A stretch of DNA of 64,000 nt from the NCBI GenBank assembly GCA_028023455.1, contig JAQFVV010000563.1:126001-190000 (forward strand). The letters are read 5' to 3'. The number at the start of each line of letters is the position of its first letter. Within the stretch, counting starts at the first letter, position 1. The notes under the pieces are model-generated. The model was not told where the DNA came from, searched no databases, and was given only the letters and a program-made list of their open reading frames with translations. This DNA comes from Epiperipatus broadwayi (taxonomy: Eukaryota > Onychophora > Udeonychophora > Euonychophora > Peripatidae). The position numbers and the translations under genes are program-made. Of the stretch, positions 25,110 through 37,864 are shown piece after piece.

Positions 25110-25290
25110 TAACACCTTAGGGAAGGGTGTAGTCATAAATGTATGACCAAAGACATGTGAAAAAGATCTATGATCCCCAAGATGCCATTTCGTACTGAAT
25201 CACTACTCATCAGTTGGCCCAGACCACAATCTCTTACACATATCTTTATCGTTGTTCAGTATATATTATGCATAGCAAATTACTACAGTC
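25110..25290 (+). repeat. Interspersed repeat (family B, copy 2)
   Basis: Shares ATGTGAAAAAGATxTATGA, CATCAGTTGGCCCAGACCAC and TTGTTCAGTATATATTA-like blocks with 15925-16375 and 57005-57420 in the same order. It lacks the palindromic second arm. Confidence 0.45.
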
Positions 25291-28037
25291 TAATTGATGT
25301 GTCAAATGCACTGCTTCATAACTTTGACACAAATGAATGACTAGTAAAAATTACAACAAAAGATCATAAAAATATCAACAATATTAACAAAATAAAAATC
25401 CTTTTCATTTCATACATATATAGCTTTATGATCATCAGAAAAAGTCTGAAAAATTAATTATATAATAAAACTAATATGTCGGTTAAACAACGGAATTATT
25501 TTTAAAAAATAAGTTTCCATTTTAGAAGTACCCCCCCCCCCAAAAAAAAAAAAACACAAATAAGATGGAACACCTAGACATCCACATTGCTAAAATCAAT
25601 ATGCATTTCTATTTATAGTACACACAGAAAGCTTTCTTTTTATTTTTATTTTTTTTAAAAAGGGCTATTCCACAACTTTTACCTTTAAACGATAGAAGTG
25701 AGAAAAAAAATCTATTTTATGTTTTTTTGCCTTAACACAGAGTCTGATAGGGCATCATTTATTGCTCAAGTATTCATTACCGCTTTTCAATAAGTGAATT
25801 CCTCTATATTACATATATATTTAATTCTTTATAAACAAAATTATTACAAATTTTTTTATTGCATTTAACATCATTCAATTTCATTTAAAATACTGTAAAT
25901 TAAGAAACAAATTACTTCATAAATGTTAATCATACGCATCAATAAGTATCTATTAGATGATTAATTGTGTGTGGGGGCGCGTGTAAGCTTAGAAAGGATT
26001 TTTTAAAACTAATTAAATAAGTTAGAACAAATTTCTTTTTTGTTTTTTATCAATGCAATTTATTGTCCAGGAGTTCATAAAAAGTGAGAGAACTGCAGCC
26101 ACAATCCATGAATGTTGAGCTCCAGGGTTCACTAAGCGATGCAGGTCTCTACCTTGCACAAAAAATAAAACAATTCAATGATGAGTCTCCTAGATATCTT
26201 AATATATATATAATGTTTTTAACTGGAAATGTCAGTCATGCAATTTTTAAAAATAATAACAAAATAATGAATATTTTCTCATTCAGAATACATTCGCCAC
26301 TATAAAGAAAACTATAAGTAAAAGATAAACTGTTATTTTCAATTATGATCATAGTCCAGTGTTATTTTCAAATTATTAAATATATATATATATATATATG
26401 TTAAATTGTAACAGGTGTGAATTGTAAAGAAAGTGTTTTCTGAAAAAGAGTTTCAAAAACATCATAAACAAAAGGAATTTGTGAATCTAAATTATATTTT
26501 ATATAATATAACAAATATCAAAAAAAAAAAAAAAAACCTATTATATAAACTACATCTTGATGCTGCAGATGAGATTATTTTAAGTTAAATGAGATGAGAA
26601 ACTAAAGCATGATAAGGGGAAGTAAGGTAGTAGCAAATACAAACAACGATTGTAAATGCTACCGGTTAAATCCAATATCTATTAATAGTTCATTTCAATA
26701 AATTTTTTTATTAACAATGAATAGTGATTACATACTAATAAAGGATAAATAAATGAATAAATTGTACAATAATATGATTATATAATGTTCTATTTGTCAT
26801 CTGGCTAGATTATGTTATGAGAGCAGAAATGTTATACTCTTATGTGGTTATGTATAGTGAAGAGATTCTAATAACTTGTTTAATGGTATTAGCATTTTTA
26901 AAATAAACATGAATATTTTCTTTTATAATTGACTATTCTATAATGCTGGGTAGGTGAGAATTGATAATCAGGAAAAGGAAAGAGCAGTTAAAGATCAGGT
27001 GTCATGAAAGACTTTACTGGAGGCAAGGAGCTGGTCACGTTTTGCGCATTTATATATATACAAAAACCGGTATCAGTTATTTTATTGATAATGGAAAATT
27101 ATGTTCTTCAACAAATCACTTTGTTATAAATTTGTTAGGGATTTACGTTGAATGTGTAATGCAATATCAATCTTCGAACTTCCCTGTATGGTTTAATGTA
27201 GTGGCGGCAGGGTGACAGCTTAAGGCCATGGATCACAGTTTCAGCTTTGTCACTTTTGGTGATGAAGCTTCTTATGAACTCTCAAGTAATAAACTATTTG
27301 ATTTTTTTTTCAAACTATTATTAAACTTTACAGAAGAAAAAAAGAATTACTACTATATTAATTGAAGCTATTTAACAAAAATAAGTACATTTTTTTGAAT
27401 ATGGCTTCTCAGATTGTCCAACATTTTATAACTTCTAGTAATTTTCATGACAATTCATCTCATAAGTGCTTATTTCAAGACTTTATATGCTGAATAGAAG
27501 TAAGACAAACCTCATACATGCAGCATGGGTGTGCATATATAGTAACCTTATATTTGGGTGCAAATATATAGCTTGGTGGAACTGATTTTAAAGTTCTTTA
27601 TCTTCTTCTAGATGACTTGATTATCATACCTAGCACTTTCTACATACTTGATACTTGTATTCAAATTAATTCAATGATTAGATTAAGTAATTTCATTTTT
27701 TGCTTTGCTTATTGTATATTTTTTTTATATATTAGTATTGCTCTTTTTCCAACCACTGGGTTAGAGAAGAGATGTTTAACCTGCAAAACCAATGGCATAT
27801 TACATCAAATTTAGTAAAACAAATAATAATAATAATCATTATTTGTTTTTCTCCTTAAATAATCCTAAAGATTATTTACTTTGGTTAAAATGATTTATTT
27901 AATTCATTTTGAACTAGTTGATAGGATATGATAAAGCATTTTTTCCCTCTCTTGTCTTTCATTTTAACAGAAATATGTAAATGATGTGAAATATAATTGG
28001 ATAAAAAGAAAAAAGAAGTGCAGAGATTGTTTTGTCT
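25291..28037. other. AT-rich spacer with unassigned less-AT islands
   Basis: 26070-26170 and 26985-27260 have more balanced base composition. The latter encodes an 84-codon frame (26961-27215) with no recognised domain. A C-run/A-run lies at 25532-25555, an AT microsatellite at 26380-26399 and poly-A at 26521-26537. No gene can be supported. Confidence 0.45.
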
Positions 28038-28105
28038 TAATAATAACAACAACAACAACAACAATAATAATAATAATAATAATAATAATTAATAATAATA
28101 ATAAT
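28038..28105. repeat. (AAC)n(AAT)n microsatellite
   Basis: Trinucleotide run switching from AAC to AAT, interrupted once near 28090. Confidence 0.9.
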
Positions 28106-31100
28106 ACAGCAAGTATGTAAAGAAAATCTTTTTTTTTTGCTGTTAAACATATAAGAAATATGAAAGCTACTCCTTAAAAAAAATTTTTTTAAGGACAAAG
28201 AAAGAAGTTAAATTAAAACTTTTCTTATATAATTCATACTTGTGATATTATTATGTGCTAGTAACAATATGTGTAGCTAAATTTAGACAAGTCTGTTCCA
28301 GTTGGCTAACCAATAATCTAACTGCTGATAATCTTCCAAAATGTCTATAATTGAAATGTGCTGATATTATTAACCACGACAATGAGAACAATTTTAGAGA
28401 TCAGTTTATCTGGAAATATTCTTTATTGTTCATAGATTATATTAATCTCAGATATGATATTTTACTTTTATGACTTTAACACATTTAGTTATACTAAATA
28501 AAATACTATATTAACCTTGGATAGAATATATTATTTTCATAACTTTAACATACATAGCTGTGCTATATATGTGTGGAGTGGAATACCATATTAGTGTCTT
28601 TGTGTGCAATAAAGAATTAGTTATATCCCATTTTAAACTTATATTAAAGATAACATTTCCACTATATAAGTTATTTTATTATTAAAATAATAACAATAAG
28701 TGTTGAAAGAAAATAATAGCTAACCAGAAAATTATTTTATAACTACCATAGCAATTGTGGGAATTGTTTGCTCAGATAACTATTCATAATCTTCTGATGC
28801 TGGCTAGATAAATTAAGATAATGAAAATATTTTAACTTTGGAGAAATGCCTAAAATATAAATACTAAAGTTTATTAACTTTTGAGGAATACTCTAATTAA
28901 AATTATATATGTCATATCTTTTAAAATACCTCGAATATTCAGAGAGCCTATGCATGAATCAATTAATTATGGAGTATTCATTATGAGTGAAAATGAAGAG
29001 GAATATAATCAAACTTATAAGATTCTATATGTTGTAATTAAAAACTATTTAATTTATATGTTGTATATTAAGTATTAAGAAAATGTGATGTATTGATTTT
29101 ATTGGTGAATAATCAATATATTTAAATATTAGGTATTTTAATTTAGCATAGTTTTAAAATACAAGTACGTATTTTATTTTGATTTCTATTTTCATATTAT
29201 CTTATATATGTGTGAAGTTCACAGTATATATTTTCTTGTATTCAAAATAATTATTTATCAATCTAAATTCATGGGATTAAACATATGATATAGGAATCAA
29301 AGCGAGTCGATTATTAGGGAACAGCACTTGCATAAAGGTTTAATGATTATTTAATGAATCTATAACATGCATCAACACCACATAACTTAATTCTGTATAT
29401 CTTTCCAGGGTTCGTGCTTATACTCATATTTACTATGTATTATTATTTTGCCTATGTTTTATGCAGAGTTGGTTATTATCTTAGTTGTTTATTATACTAA
29501 AGTATTTATTTCATTTTATGTCCTAATTCAGTTTAGCAAGACTGCAGTGTCTCTCAATTTAGTAGATTTATTGAAGAGGGTCATTTTATGACTCTTATTT
29601 GGAAAATAAATGTTAACTCTATTTTATAATATTATTCTGTGCTGGTGGTCTAATCTGCAGAACAATCATTTGCCATTTTTTATATTCTTTACATTCGTTT
29701 CATGCTGGTGATTATGGTTAATCCACAGAACATTTTGTAATTATGCTTGTTGTTTTGATGATGTTTAGAAAACCCACAGTGTACTTAATGCTTTGTTATT
29801 CCTTTGTGTGGATGAATATATCCACAGGAATACCATTGTTTTTTGTTATATAAATGTATGTTTGAGCAGAGTCTCCATACATTATGGTGCTTACATTGTT
29901 TCCCTAATCTTTAAGTTGATCTCGTGCGTTTAGCACAAAAGGGTGGGAATGAATTATTTCCATAAATTATTACAGGTCAATTATATGATATTCCCAGCTG
30001 TGTTGAGGTTCAAATTCCCTCTTTTATTCCTTATCTCATCATGGCCAACTTTCACAGGTTTATCAATACCAATGACTGTTATCATTATTATAAATCTGGG
30101 GGTATAGATTCATTGGTTCTGATTTTGACATATTGGAGAAGTTATTGACTAGGTGTTTGAACCCATCCTCTCTCCTATAAGGAGCTGAAATCAAATATAT
30201 TTGTGAAAAAAGCTTATACTGTGATTATTTATCTAATTCATATACATTATCCATGTATAGAAACAAGTACATGTGATGGTCTTTTATTTTATTTATTTAT
30301 TTATCTAATTTTTGCGAACATTGTATTAGTTAATTATTTATTTGGTATTGATGGATTGTAAATAAATGTAACTTTGCCATTGCTATATGTCATACATTGA
30401 ACCAGAAAATGCAATGTATTAAATAGACCAAATATTAGAGCATATATTTTCCCTGATAATGCATGCAAGGTTTATTGAAATTGTGAATTGGGTAGTTGGT
30501 GATGTACAGGGTATAATAAAATCCCATTTACCTCCTACATCACCTCCACTTTGTTTTTTTAATTCTAGAATATAATCCAGAATTTGTTACTTCTATTGAT
30601 GTTTGCGCCATTAGGACCTAAATTAATAAATAAGTTTACTAGCTAATATTATAATGGAATATATTTTCTAATATTATAATTTATGATCTACCTATTACAA
30701 TAAGAGTCTCAATGCTATTGATTTAATTAAAAATTTAAATTAAAGATGCTAGAACATAAAGTTTATGTGTTTACCTTTTATTGCAAAGCAAATACTCTAC
30801 ATGACATTTCTGTATTAAAATCCTGAGTATATCTGAGCTATGGCCAATCATGCTATCGGCTGACTATAACTTTAACTGTCTTGTTAAATAACCTATATTC
30901 AACATGTGATAGTTAGTATTGATATAATGAAACATACATTTAATCCTGAAAGAGTAATCTTTAGTAGTTTTAAAGATCATACCATCTTTTTCATGGTCGA
31001 CCATAAGATCTTGTGTAAATATACTGACATATGTTGGGTGATGTAATGTATCTTCATATACTGCTGTGATGGGTCTTCCCAGGGCACTTTGTCTGCAGCC

Positions 31101-31180
31101 GGATTATACAGTTTTGTGTTATATCATTAATTTTGCCTGTTACATTCCAGGTGGACTTTTTGGTTAAACATATATATATA
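28106..31180. other. Spacer with degenerate short repeats
   Basis: A two-unit degenerate tandem of about 75 bp spans 28433-28570 (TATATTAA...GATAxxATAT...ATGACTTTAACA). At 29640-29850 four loosely similar blocks contain CTGGTGxT...CCACAGAA. The stretch 29400-31150 is somewhat less AT-rich, which could reflect an old element or host non-coding sequence. No coding domain recognised. Confidence 0.4.
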
Positions 31181-31357
31181 ATTTCATATTATTATTATTT
31201 TCAGGATACTCCGTGTGGTAAAATAGCTAAATAGCTGATGTTTTGGTACAATAACAAGTACCTTTTTCAAAGCCTTTGAAAAGGATACTTGTTATTGTAC
31301 CAAAAGGTCAGCTATTTTACCACACGGAGTATCCCGAAAATAATAAAAATATGAAAT
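31181..31357. repeat. Fold-back element, ~85-bp arms
   Basis: GGATACTCCGTGTGGTAAAA (left) pairs with its complement near 31312-31333. GTACAATAACAAGTACCTTT pairs with the arm near 31274-31295. A fragment of the same family lies at 24738-24790. Confidence 0.7.
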
Positions 31358-31399
31358 CATCATTTATCCATGAAAATATTAGAATTAACATATATATAT

Positions 31400-32101
31400 A
31401 AATAACAATAAAAATAAATATAATGGTGATTAACTATTATATACAGTTTTTCAATCCACAGTAGTACTTTCAGTTAATTCCTTAATCCTCCTCAACTGCT
31501 GTTAAATTCAAAAAACACAATGGAAGCAAACATCATCAACACAAATTCCATGAATCTAGAATTTTAATGTTAGCAGTTTTTCTATTAATTATATTCATTT
31601 TATTTATATTTATTAAAATTGTCATCTTATTTTTTTCTTTTCTTATGGTTTCTCTCTTCATGAAGAACCATAATACTTTGAGGATAAAAACTTAAATTTA
31701 TATTAACATGTCCTTTCATGAGCCAAGAAAACTGAAACACTCATTAAATCATTATTGTTTTTACTTTTCAATAATTTAATGAGTGTTTCAGTTTTCTTGG
31801 ATCAGTTTGATCTTGAAAGTGTTAAGATTCTTTATGAAGAGAGAAACCATATTAAAAGACAAAATAAGAAGGCAATTTTAATCAATAGAAATAAAATGAA
31901 TATATTTAATAGACAAGCTTTTAATGTTAAAATTTGGCATTCATGGGATTTGAGTTGATAGCATTTGCTTCGCTTCCATTATGTTTTTTGAATTTAATGA
32001 CAGTTGAGGAGAGGGTTAAGGAATTAACTAAAAATACTTTTGCAGATTGAAAGACTACATGTAATAGTTAATTATCATTATATTTATTATTTTTAATTAT
32101 T
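31400..32101. pseudogene. PLE 3' ends fused as a ~700-bp palindrome
   Basis: Left arm (31400-31765, minus sense) and right arm (31771-32101, plus sense) each carry the same PLE C-terminal coding end and 3' UTR, meeting head to head near 31768. The right arm translates as SVFLDQFDLESVKILYEERN, then a KKAILINRNKMNIFNRQAFN-like helix (31755-31958), and ends WDLS before its stop. The left arm has the mirror sequence with independent changes, so the two arms have diverged for some time. The 3' UTR is shared with the PLE at 2122-2950. No RT domain is present. Confidence 0.75.
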
Positions 32102-32144
32102 ACATAATTTTTAATTAATGCGCACTTTATTTATATTACATAGA

Positions 32145-32352
32145 GGATTGCATTAGATCCTAAGATCTAGATGCAATGCTCTCAGATTCAAGGCATCTCA
32201 CTGACAAAAGCCACAAGCTAGAAACTAGTCTGGGGATATTGGATGAGTAGGCACTAGATAGGGATTTTATGCACAAGCCTTTTGGCATCCATTGATTACT
32301 CTGGCTTCCATTGAGTGACACTACTGTATGGAGAGTTTTGTCTGTTTTAATA
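32145..32352 (-). mobile_element. Family A repeat, copy 2
   Basis: Single minus-sense unit matching 21940-22176, from the TCCTAAGATCTAG block through ACTAGTCTGGGGATATTGG to GGAGAGTTTTGTCTGTTTTA. It follows the PLE palindrome directly. Confidence 0.65.
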
Positions 32353-33349
32353 ACATATATATTAGTTTTTGGATAATTTTAGTCATGATAATGTAACAAC
32401 CAATCCACATGACTAATTATTTTTTAAATTAAACTATTAAAAATGCTGTCAACAAAGTTGTTTGCTGAAAATGTAACAAAAAAAAAGATCACAAAATAAC
32501 TTCTAAAAACTTTAAGGATGCAGTCTTTTTCAACAATAGAAATGTTTTGACCATTACAATTTTATTATGTCATAATACTGGCATACATTAGTTAGATAAA
32601 CAATGAAACAGATAATTAATTAATCATTGTGTCCTTTCACTTAGTGAAAAAAAGTTAGATTCTAGATGTAAAATTCCAGAATTAAAATCCATTAAAACAT
32701 TTTGGTACTGTCACATTGCCTATGAAACAACTAACTGCTTGACTAATTTATATTCTTGTGTGGTCACTTTGATAATTAAAATAAAATTAAAATCATAAAT
32801 TTTTATGATAAAAATTCAATTGAATTTTTCTTTAAAAAAAATAAATATACTTGTGTTCATTATAAAATTTATTTTTAAGACATACATTTATTGGCCACAC
32901 AGGTGCAATGAGAACATTTATAAATCAAAGATGAATAAACAATATTATAGGAATTGATGGTATATCAGACAATATAGCAAGAATAATTACTTAAAGGAAA
33001 ATGTTAAATTTTGATAATGAAGGTTTGTGCACCAAATTCTGAAAAAAAAAATATATGAAAGCATTTAGTATAAAAATCTTTAATTCCAAAATAAAAATCA
33101 AACTTTAACATATATATATGTTGATATGAAGATTTTCATGGTTACAGATATAAATGATAAACTTTACAGGTTCATCCATGTATGATTTTGACTATTAATT
33201 GACTGATGTTTCAGCTTGATCACTCAAGCCATCAACTAGATGATAATAACATTTTATAAAGATAGTTGGAGAGATGCTATAAACACAATGCTAAAGTTCC
33301 ACCAATAGAAAAAACAGATATATAAATTGACAAAATAAAAGTCATAAGA
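32353..33349. other. AT-rich spacer, nothing recognised
   Basis: No domain, RNA gene or clear repeat. A line at 33196-33240 (GACTGATGTTTCAGCTTGAT) lightly resembles the arm of the fold-back at 31181 but is too short to call. Confidence 0.5.
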
Positions 33350-33725
33350 TATTCAGAATGTTATTTTCAAAAAATTCTTCCAAATATAAGGAAGTTTACA
33401 TGTGTTGCATTTATTGACACAATTTGGTCTTTTTAGTACCTCGGTGGCTTCTCTGATTTTATATTGGTATAGAGTGTCACACCAGGTTCGGATCCAATTA
33501 TTAGAAAAATCAATATTGTGACCTAAATCCATAGCATGGAAGTGAGACTGCTGATGATGATGAGTGTTCCTTAATTGCATTGACATGTTCACCTCTTCTA
33601 GTATTGATGCTGTGATTATCCATACCTACATAAGAAGCATTACAAATTCCATATGAAATTTCACAAACTTCATGAGAATCAAAAGGGATTGAATCTTTAG
33701 GCTTTTTGACAAGTAATATATGCTA
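33350..33725 (-). pseudogene. PLE GIY-YIG endonuclease remnant
   Basis: On the minus strand: SHEVCEISYGICNASYVGMD (GIY-YIG-like core with YVG), then after a frame change NTHHHQQSHFHAMDLGHNI, then YKIREATEVLKRPNCVN and LPYIWKNF. The order matches the PLE nuclease: core, His-rich segment, catalytic-helix region with the invariant Glu (IREATEV) and a C-terminal LP.WNxF-like end. One frameshift lies near 33590. This subfamily differs from the PLEs at 2.1, 31.4 and 61 kb. Confidence 0.75.
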
Positions 33726-33825
33726 TTTTTTATATTAGAGCATTTTAGTATACATGCATTACTGTCTGTACTTCCTTTATATTAAAACACCACAATAAAA
33801 AAACAGAATATACTACTTATCAAAA

Positions 33826-34165
33826 AATTAGTGACACCATATCTAAGTCTAAAGATTCAATTGTTCCTCAGGCTCATGGAGTTTATGAAATTTCATGTGG
33901 TATTTGTAAAGTTTCTTATGTAAGTATGGGTAATCACTGCATCAGAAATCAACACTCATCATCAACAGCACTCACTCCTTACTATTGATTCAGGTCACAA
34001 TATAGATTTTTTCCAATACAGGGAACCGATCCACATGTTAAACTCTTTACCAATGTAAGATCAGACAGGCCATAGAAATACTAAAAAGACCAAATTGTAT
34101 CAACAAACATACATGATGACATATGCAAACTTCCTACTTCTTGGAATATTTTTAAAAAAAACATT
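33826..34165 (+). pseudogene. PLE GIY-YIG endonuclease remnant, opposite strand
   Basis: Plus-strand translation gives SKSKDSIVPQAHGVYEISCG, then ICKVSYVSMGNHCIRN, then after frameshifts KRPNCINK-like sequence and LPTSWNIFKKN. It is a second copy of the element at 33350-33725, facing away from it across a 100-bp gap. G-Y of GVYEIS is intact but YVG has become YVS. Confidence 0.7.
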
Positions 34166-35194
34166 ACTTGAAGATTTTCTCACTTTTATTTTTTCAATTT
34201 TATATACCTATTTTTTCTATTGGTAAAACCTTAACATTGTTATAAGCCAATGTTTATATCACTTCTACAATCATCTTTATAATATTCTATGCATCACCCA
34301 ATTTATGGTTTGTGTGGGCAAGCGGAAACGTTGGTATATTAATAATCAAAATCATACACAGATGAAACAGCAAAGTATATCATATATATAATTTCAGTTA
34401 TAATTTACACGTTGAAAATAAGCTTACATTTTTTTTTGTTGCAAACTAATGCTTTTTTTTAAAAAAAAAAAATATTACAGTTATACCTAAAACAAGAAAT
34501 TTTCATCTGATACACACATAGGAAAAATATATATAAAGATTTCTTTTTATGGTCTCTTGGTTTATAGATTTATGATTACAAAGAAATTACGTTGTTTCGT
34601 TAAAAATACTACGTATAATATATCAACAAAATAATTTATGTAAAGTGTACACTTTATAAGCAACTCTGAAATCAAAAACAAATGTATCTTTTAGTAAATT
34701 ACTCAAGATACAATTGCTTTTAAAAATTCAAACAATTTACTAGAAAGCTAAAGTGAAGAAGTGTGCTTACTTAGTTCAAGTAATACTGAGCAACAAATAC
34801 ATTACCTTCAAATAATGCTAGAATCAATGGTCCAATGGAAAAAAAAAAGAATAAACAAAATAAGTGTTTTGTAGTAAATTAAACAAAACAAACACTAAAA
34901 TAAACTGAAGTCTACAAGGTTGGTATTTTACAATTAAAATATTTATTTAAAAAATTATCTTTTCAGCCCCACAAAAAGCAAAAAAAGATTGCAAGTTAAT
35001 ACAAAAAAAGAAAAGAAAGCAGCCATTAAATTAAGGCAAGGATGAATATAAAATAATAACTACTGTATTTAAATAATGATAATAGTACATTCGTATATAC
35101 ATTAATTTCCCTCCCAAAATACTTCATTCTATATATGTAAGCTATTGTGAAATTAAAAGGTATTACAAAATCAATACAGCACATACATTCTCTT
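34166..35194. other. AT-rich spacer, nothing recognised
   Basis: Poly-T/A stretch at 34430-34472 that can fold on itself. No gene recognised. Confidence 0.5.
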
Positions 35195-36240
35195 TCAAGA
35201 TAATTTTATTTGACCTATAAGTGATTACAAAAAAAATAAAATAAAAAGATAACAAGAATTAACTAGACGAGGTTACAGGGTGATATATACAAAGAAGAAA
35301 TGATCCAAAAGTCAGTAGAATACAAAATGAATGTTAGTGAAGAACTTAGTCTGTGGTTGCAAGGTGAATATTATTCATCTAGTCTATAACGAAATACCTT
35401 TGTTAGTAAACCCTGTTTTGGCAAGTTATGGTTGGAGGGTTTTATTAAATCATAATAGATATTAAATCATAATAGATATTTTCATATAAATTATTTAGGG
35501 GTTGGTTGGAGAGGTGCTGTTTAGACCAGTTGTGAATTCCCAGGTTAATATGGCCAGGTATGGATCAGCCTCTCTCTTGTCTGTTTCTTGGATATTTTTA
35601 ATTATGCTGAGGAAGCAGTTATTGATTTCGTTAAGCAGTAATTTTTGAAAAAATACCTTGCATCTGGTCAACCAGATGGCAAAGTTTATGTAAGTGGCAA
35701 GCCTGATTTCAGCAAAAATGCCTCTATTTAAAACCCCTTGAAGAGATGTTAGATCTGGACCATTATTATCAATGCGCTTCTGGAAGTTTTGTCTTAGTCC
35801 TTGCCAGACCGGACAAAGGCGAAGGATATGGTCCATATCTTCTGGGTTGGAAAGACAGAGACAACATATGGGATCTATGCGGAAGCCTCTTCTATTAAGA
35901 AATATAGCAGTGGAGAGGCTACCAAGGTTAATTTTGAGGAGGAAGTCTGTGTGTTTAGGTTCTAGTTTCAATCTACGGGCTAGTTTGCGCAGTTTGTTTA
36001 TGTCGATGGGGTGGTAAGTGTGTCCCTTCTGGGTATTTCAGTTGGATAGGTTGAAGGCTTCCCAATAGGTTATTTTTGAATTGAAGATGGCTGCGGAAGG
36101 TACTATGTGCGTAAAAATGTATGAGATCTGTATTTGAAGCCAGATGGGAGTGAACCTCTGAGGGGGCGGTCTATCAGTGGGAAGCACATACATTAAAGGT
36201 GGAAATCCTTTCTCTTTACTTACATATGATCTCTGTGCTT
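35195..36240 (-). pseudogene. LINE reverse transcriptase C-terminus with zinc-binding motif
   Basis: The minus-strand frame 35971-35495 (158 codons) contains FLLKINLGSLSTAIFLNRRG, then a CxxC-HxxxxC zinc knuckle (CCLCLSNPEDMDHILRLCP). This is the RT-associated zinc-binding domain at the C-terminus of many LINE proteins. The frame continues upstream to about 36240 with one stop (near 36037). Base composition is less AT-biased than the surroundings, so it is fairly recent. A 17-bp tandem pair (ATTAAATCATAATAGAT) lies at 35451-35484. The RT core is missing, so this is a 5'-truncated copy. Confidence 0.75.
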
Positions 36241-36580
36241 AGTAAATAGAATTGAATATTATATAGTTTTTAATAATTCGTAATACTGACACGTAGTAAA
36301 ATGAAAAATTTCGCGAACGTTAATATATGAAAAAAGATAATGGATTTAAGAGTGGATAAAGAAACATCTTCATGCTCTCAAACTAAGACTCTTTAGATTG
36401 GCCTATATAATTAGAATTTAGGTTTAAAGATAAGACATCTGCTCTAAACTTTTAAAGTCTTGATCTTAAGTTTGGATTTGAGAGTATCTTCAGTACAACA
36501 CGACATCGTTCAGCTATTATAAAATCAGTACAACGCATATATCAAAGGTGGAAATTCTTTCTCTTTAATTAAATATCACA
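36187..36580. repeat. Pair of ~45-bp direct repeats bracketing 300 bp
   Basis: CATACATTAAAGGTGGAAAT with the following CCTTTCTCTTTACTTA (36189-36226) recurs with few changes at about 36536-36573. The enclosed 300 bp has no domain. It could be a tandem duplication that lost one unit's middle, or termini of a short element. Confidence 0.45.
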
Positions 36581-36795
36581 CTACTACATTAAGTTTTTTT
36601 TGTCAATATAAAGTAGAAAGTTCATAATAAGAGCAGATATAATAGCTAGGCTCATTTATTTTGATTCTATTATTTACATTATTATCTAAGTCATTGTCTA
36701 TTTAAGACCTAGTGGTCTTCATTTTCCATTTACTTACTTTAGAGTTTTATAACACACAAGAAGCAGTAGTATAAAAAATTTGAAAGCAGATACTG

Positions 36796-36797
<2 letters not shown>

Positions 36798-36888
<91 letters not shown>
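36798..36888. repeat. (AT)n microsatellite, ~90 bp
   Basis: Uninterrupted TA/AT dinucleotides. Confidence 0.95.
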
Positions 36889-36891
<3 letters not shown>

Positions 36892-37204
36892 TAGAATTAG
36901 AACAATAAAGTTAAAAGTAGAATAGCTCTATTTCCAAACAAATTAGTAAATTTTTATATTTTATATAGAAAATTTAATATGAGATAAGTTTATATGATAA
37001 AACATTAATAAATCTTAAGCAGCACTCATATATCCTGGAGTTAATAATCTTAGCAACTAAATACTTAACATCTCAAGATATGCATTATATTTACATATTA
37101 ATAAAGGTTAAACATATGGTAAAATCTTGTTATTTATTTAGTGAATGATATCAGTATATTAAAATTCAATACCAACAGTTCTTAAACAATCAAGCACTAT
37201 CTGA

Positions 37205-37430
37205 ATTATGTAGAGCAAAACAAGGGGCTTGATAAATTGGACACTCTCTGTAAATATGGTATACCATAGTTTGTGGTCTTCCACACTCACAATTTGGACA
37301 GTCTACAAATCCCCACTTGTGCAACATATAATATTAGAGTGTGATTATTTATACTGAAGTTATTCCACTCATGTGTCCACATGCAATTGATACCCCATGT
37401 AGGTGGCTACTGAGTTACCTTACGTAGTAT
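37205..37430 (-). pseudogene. LINE C-terminal zinc-knuckle remnant
   Basis: On the minus strand the translation is HKWGFVDCPNCECGRPQTMV followed by YHIYRECP. The pattern WGxxDxPxCxCG...QTMxHIxxECP is typical of the C-terminus of I/Jockey-type LINE proteins. Upstream a TWGINCMWTHEWNN-like piece precedes it. Short, broken and lacking RT, so only the last part of a LINE ORF. Confidence 0.65.
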
Positions 37431-37864
37431 ACTGCAAAGACCTCTAAAATGACCTCAACATAAAAATAATGGACAAAAAATTATGTTAGTTGATTAATGG
37501 TTGGTAAAAGAATTTTAAAGTTTATATTTCTTGTAAAAATCTTTAATTAAAAATGGTTAAATAACTATTTTGATATTGTTATAGAATGTAATGTACTTTT
37601 TAAACTTCATAATCCAATTGCCAGATGATATTCAGAAAAAAAAAACAATGAAAAAATTAATCCATGTGAAATTACATATTCATATTTATTTGTCCATAAA
37701 GAAAATGACAACATAATAATTAAAAGTTATCCATACCAACTTTAATAATAATACTAAGTATTACATTCAAATATCAGCCTTTCAAGCTAATTGAGCATGC
37801 TGCTAGATAAAATAATTACTTAAATACTAAGTATTGCAAATGTAATTAATAATATTTGTAAACA

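Noticed and set aside
28038-28105. CRISPR-like array
   Set aside because: Simple trinucleotide microsatellite; no spacer-repeat structure anywhere in the window.
35772-36017. 81-codon plus-strand frame
   Set aside because: Antisense shadow of the LINE zinc-knuckle frame on the minus strand.
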